This document shows, in pieces, positions 31,884 to 33,208 of a stretch of DNA of 33,208 bases. Within the stretch, counting starts at the first letter, position 1. Every line of letters begins with the position of its first letter. The stretch spans positions 1 through 33,208 of the forward strand of contig CAJWKQ010000012.1 of NCBI GenBank assembly GCA_913041895.1, in the 5' to 3' direction. Position numbers and translations under genes: made by a program. The DNA is from an uncultured Verrucomicrobiales bacterium. Lineage in GTDB: Bacteria > Verrucomicrobiota > Verrucomicrobiia > Limisphaerales > UBA1100. The notes beneath the pieces were generated by a model. It was not told the DNA's origin, made no database searches, and saw nothing but the letters and a program-made list of their open reading frames with translations.

Positions 31884-32004
31884 AATGTATAATGATGTAT
31901 ATAACTATCTGTTTGCGAAGATGTGTCAATTTTTGAGATGGATAGATTTTCCTGAAGCAGGCTGGATATGGCTCGATCAAAACATTTTTAATGGAGCATT
32001 ATGA
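31861..32004 (+). CDS. 47-residue peptide, phage-like region
   Basis: An aromatic-rich peptide (MSIQEWTKMYNDVYNYLFAK, ending in DFPEAGWIWLDQNIFNGAL). It starts inside the previous gene; an ATG at 31885 would give 39 residues. Its stop overlaps the next ATG (ATGA), which supports real, coupled translation. Confidence 0.5.
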   Translation: MSIQEWTKMYNDVYNYLFAKMCQFLRWIDFPEAGWIWLDQNIFNGAL

Positions 32005-32297
32005 AAAGACACAATGTTGCACCTGGCTGTTATTTTGAACCAGACGAATCGGAAGTTCTTATAGATCCGATTGTAGGAAAGAAGTCTGGTACGATATCAG
32101 AAGAGCCAAAACTGTATAGAAGGAAATCGATTCTGGATGATATTCCAGATGACTTTGAAGCTCGGATGATGGGATTCAAACCTGCAGCTCGAAAAGTTGA
32201 AAAGACGGATGTGAAACTTCCTGACGGCTTTGCGGTTTCAGTTGCATATAACAAGTCAGGATATCAAGTTGTTCCCAAAGAAGATTTGAAAACATGA
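32001..32297 (+). CDS. 98-residue protein, phage-like region, function unknown
   Basis: A soluble charged protein. The N-terminal half is acidic (EPDESEVLIDPIVGKK), the middle (KSILDDIPDDFEARMMGFKP) could be helical, and the C-terminus is more beta-like (GFAVSVAYNKSGYQVVP). GGAG lies before the start. It overlaps the genes on both sides by 4 bp (ATGA), so it is tightly coupled within the P2 unit. No family is recognised. Confidence 0.6.
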   Translation: MKRHNVAPGCYFEPDESEVLIDPIVGKKSGTISEEPKLYRRKSILDDIPDDFEARMMGFKPAARKVEKTDVKLPDGFAVSVAYNKSGYQVVPKEDLKT

Positions 32298-32500
32298 AAC
32301 ATCAATATACAATAGAACTATTATTTCATTTCAATTGTAGCACTTGTAATAATTGGTGGAGTTATGCTTCTACTCCCAATTGTTTGTCGGGAAGTATTGA
32401 GTATAATTCTCTTCCAGAGAATATTGATTACTACTGCCCACATTGTGGTGTTGCAGAAAAAGTTGAAGTGAAAGAAGGATTTTTAAATAAAAAAACTTGA
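32294..32500 (+). CDS. 68-residue zinc-ribbon protein, phage-like region
   Basis: Two cysteine pairs, FNCSTCNNWW and YYCPHCG, about 30 residues apart, form a zinc-ribbon. Such tiny zinc ribbons are common in tailed phages and often of unknown role. The start overlaps the preceding stop (ATGA). It is the last gene before promoter P3. Confidence 0.7.
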   Translation: MKHQYTIELLFHFNCSTCNNWWSYASTPNCLSGSIEYNSLPENIDYYCPHCGVAEKVEVKEGFLNKKT

Positions 32501-32551
32501 CATCTTGAGTCAAATTTGATATACTATTCTTGTGAGTGAGAGAGATAACCC
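32497..32551 (+). promoter_or_regulatory. phage-like promoter P3 and conserved leader
   Basis: TTGACA (32497-32502), a 17-nt spacer ending TTTGA and TATACT (32520-32525). The leader GTGAGTGAGAGAGATAACCC (32532-32551) then leads to CGGAG, the same elements as at P1 but with two extra bases. The -35 overlaps the stop of the zinc-ribbon gene. Confidence 0.87.
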
Positions 32552-32565
32552 AAACGGAGTTTGTG

Positions 32566-32700
32566 ATGGAAAAAGAATTGATTGGTTGGTTTGATGCTAG
32601 TATGTCCGATGAGGATATTATTGAAATGATCGAGGAGATCGAGGCAGAAGAAGAAGCTCGTCTAGAACTTGAAGATCACGCAATGAATAATGAGGTGTAA
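32566..32700 (+). CDS. 44-residue acidic peptide, phage-like region
   Basis: A strongly acidic peptide (DEDIIEMIEEIEAEEEARLE), probably one long helix, first gene of the P3 unit. CGGAG 32555-32559 serves as SD. Small acidic phage peptides sometimes mimic DNA or bind host enzymes, but nothing here proves it. Confidence 0.55.
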   Translation: MEKELIGWFDASMSDEDIIEMIEEIEAEEEARLELEDHAMNNEV

Positions 32701-32701
32701 T

Positions 32702-32971
32702 ATGTCTGGAAATATACATAGAATTTTCTCAATGAGTACAGAAGAAATCATCAGAAATAGAATGAACAGGGCAATGTCCTCTAAGGGTAAAACCTTTTTC
32801 TGGAATCCTACAAGTAAGTTTCATGTCAAACGTAAAATCAAAGATGTTCGTTTGACTTTTGGTGGTAATGTTGAATTAACTTTTTTTGCCCCACTTCCTA
32901 GTAAGACAAGTAGGTTGTTTACTATTGAACCTACTTTGGATTGCATGGATTCTTTTTGTATTGCAGACTAA
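32702..32971 (+). CDS. 89-residue protein, phage-like region, function unknown
   Basis: Start chosen at 32702 because GAGGT at 32692-32696 lies just upstream; an in-frame ATG at 32690 would fall within the previous gene. The N-terminal half is basic (IIRNRMNRAMSSKGKTFFWNP) and the C-terminal half beta-like (DVRLTFGGNVELTFFAPLP). The stop shares a base with the next start (TAATG). No family is recognised. Confidence 0.6.
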   Translation: MSGNIHRIFSMSTEEIIRNRMNRAMSSKGKTFFWNPTSKFHVKRKIKDVRLTFGGNVELTFFAPLPSKTSRLFTIEPTLDCMDSFCIAD

Positions 32972-33208
32972 TGGTCATTCATATTGGTGACTTGGTTCGG
33001 CTGTCTGGAAAAACCAGACACGGCAAGAATCGTATTAGAGAACATGGAGATCTCGCAGAAGTTGCTCACATTGATGGAGTCTTAAATGCATTGAAGAAAT
33101 TCTGTGTCATACATAAACATGGAGACTCTTGGAGATGGATTGATCTTCCAGAAGATGAGCATATGAATTGGGAGATGGTTGAGAAAAACGATAAATGTCA
33201 TTTTGATA
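32971..33208 (+). CDS. phage-like protein with KTRHGKNRIREHG motif (partial, runs off right edge)
   Basis: At least 79 residues: MVIHIGDLVRLSGKTRHGKN, then RIREHGDLAEVAHIDG, then WRWIDLPEDEHMNWEMVE. From memory, short proteins opening with GDLVRL and a KTRHGKNRI(R/H)EHG stretch occur in T4-like marine myoviruses; this was not searched. The frame is open to the window edge. Confidence 0.65.
   Translation, partial: MVIHIGDLVRLSGKTRHGKNRIREHGDLAEVAHIDGVLNALKKFCVIHKHGDSWRWIDLPEDEHMNWEMVEKNDKCHFD

Noticed and set aside
30425-31980. Minus-strand frames in the phage-like part (30425-30751, 31527-31790, 31720-31980)
   Set aside because: They mirror well-supported plus-strand genes with SDs and promoters; no minus-strand signals are visible.

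Overview
The window joins two unlike stretches of DNA. Positions 1 to about 29,986 look like chromosome from a PVC-type bacterium, most likely a marine Verrucomicrobiota or a relative. The pointers are a DUF1549/DUF1553 plus DUF1501 gene pair, a Cys-type sulfatase, a Gfo/Idh/MocA oxidoreductase paired with a five-bladed-propeller glycosidase-like gene, several FHA and Hanks-type kinase proteins, and moderate G+C. From about 30,060 to the right edge the DNA is clearly more A+T-rich, all genes lie on the plus strand, most encode fewer than 130 residues, and strong sigma70-like promoters recur. That part looks like a tailed-phage genome fragment.

Layout of the bacterial part. 1-2761 (minus) is the bulk of a GAF/PAS3 hybrid histidine kinase that runs off the left edge. 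2934-3311 is a small DUF3568-like lipoprotein. 5898-3295 (minus) is a CPBP protease - ComF - AccD operon. 6014/6053-9556 (plus) holds a catalytically degenerate protein kinase translationally coupled to an SBF-like transporter, followed by an SLC1/DAACS symporter with a large charged insert. 14180-9560 (minus) is the planctomycete-type cytochrome/DUF1549/DUF1553 protein and its DUF1501 partner. 16673-14227 (minus) holds a beta-propeller protein and RmuC. 16741-20351 (plus) is tRNA-Ser(GCT), an FHA-kinase that starts 9 nt after it, a lipoprotein and an MFS transporter. 22374-20353 (minus) is the oxidoreductase and glycosidase-like pair. Then come threonine synthase (plus), lysyl-tRNA synthetase (minus), sulfatase (plus), an FHA membrane protein (minus), and carA and pyrC for pyrimidine synthesis (both minus).

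The change of DNA type falls at a tRNA-Gly(TCC) gene at 29987-30057. Its promoter resembles that of the host tRNA-Ser, yet its 3' half pairs imperfectly with its 5' half, and it is followed after one base by tRNA-Asn(GTT) and the phage-like genes. This could be an integration junction or an assembly chimera; the sequence alone cannot decide. No integrase or structural phage gene is visible in the 3 kb present.

The phage-like part is built of three promoter-led units. Each promoter is TTGACA-17-TATA(C/A)T ending the spacer in TTATGA or TTTGA. Two of the leaders share a GTGAGTGAGA...ATAACCC element. The middle unit carries a run of three tiny membrane peptides, two of them launched from an identical 18-bp stop/SD/start cassette.
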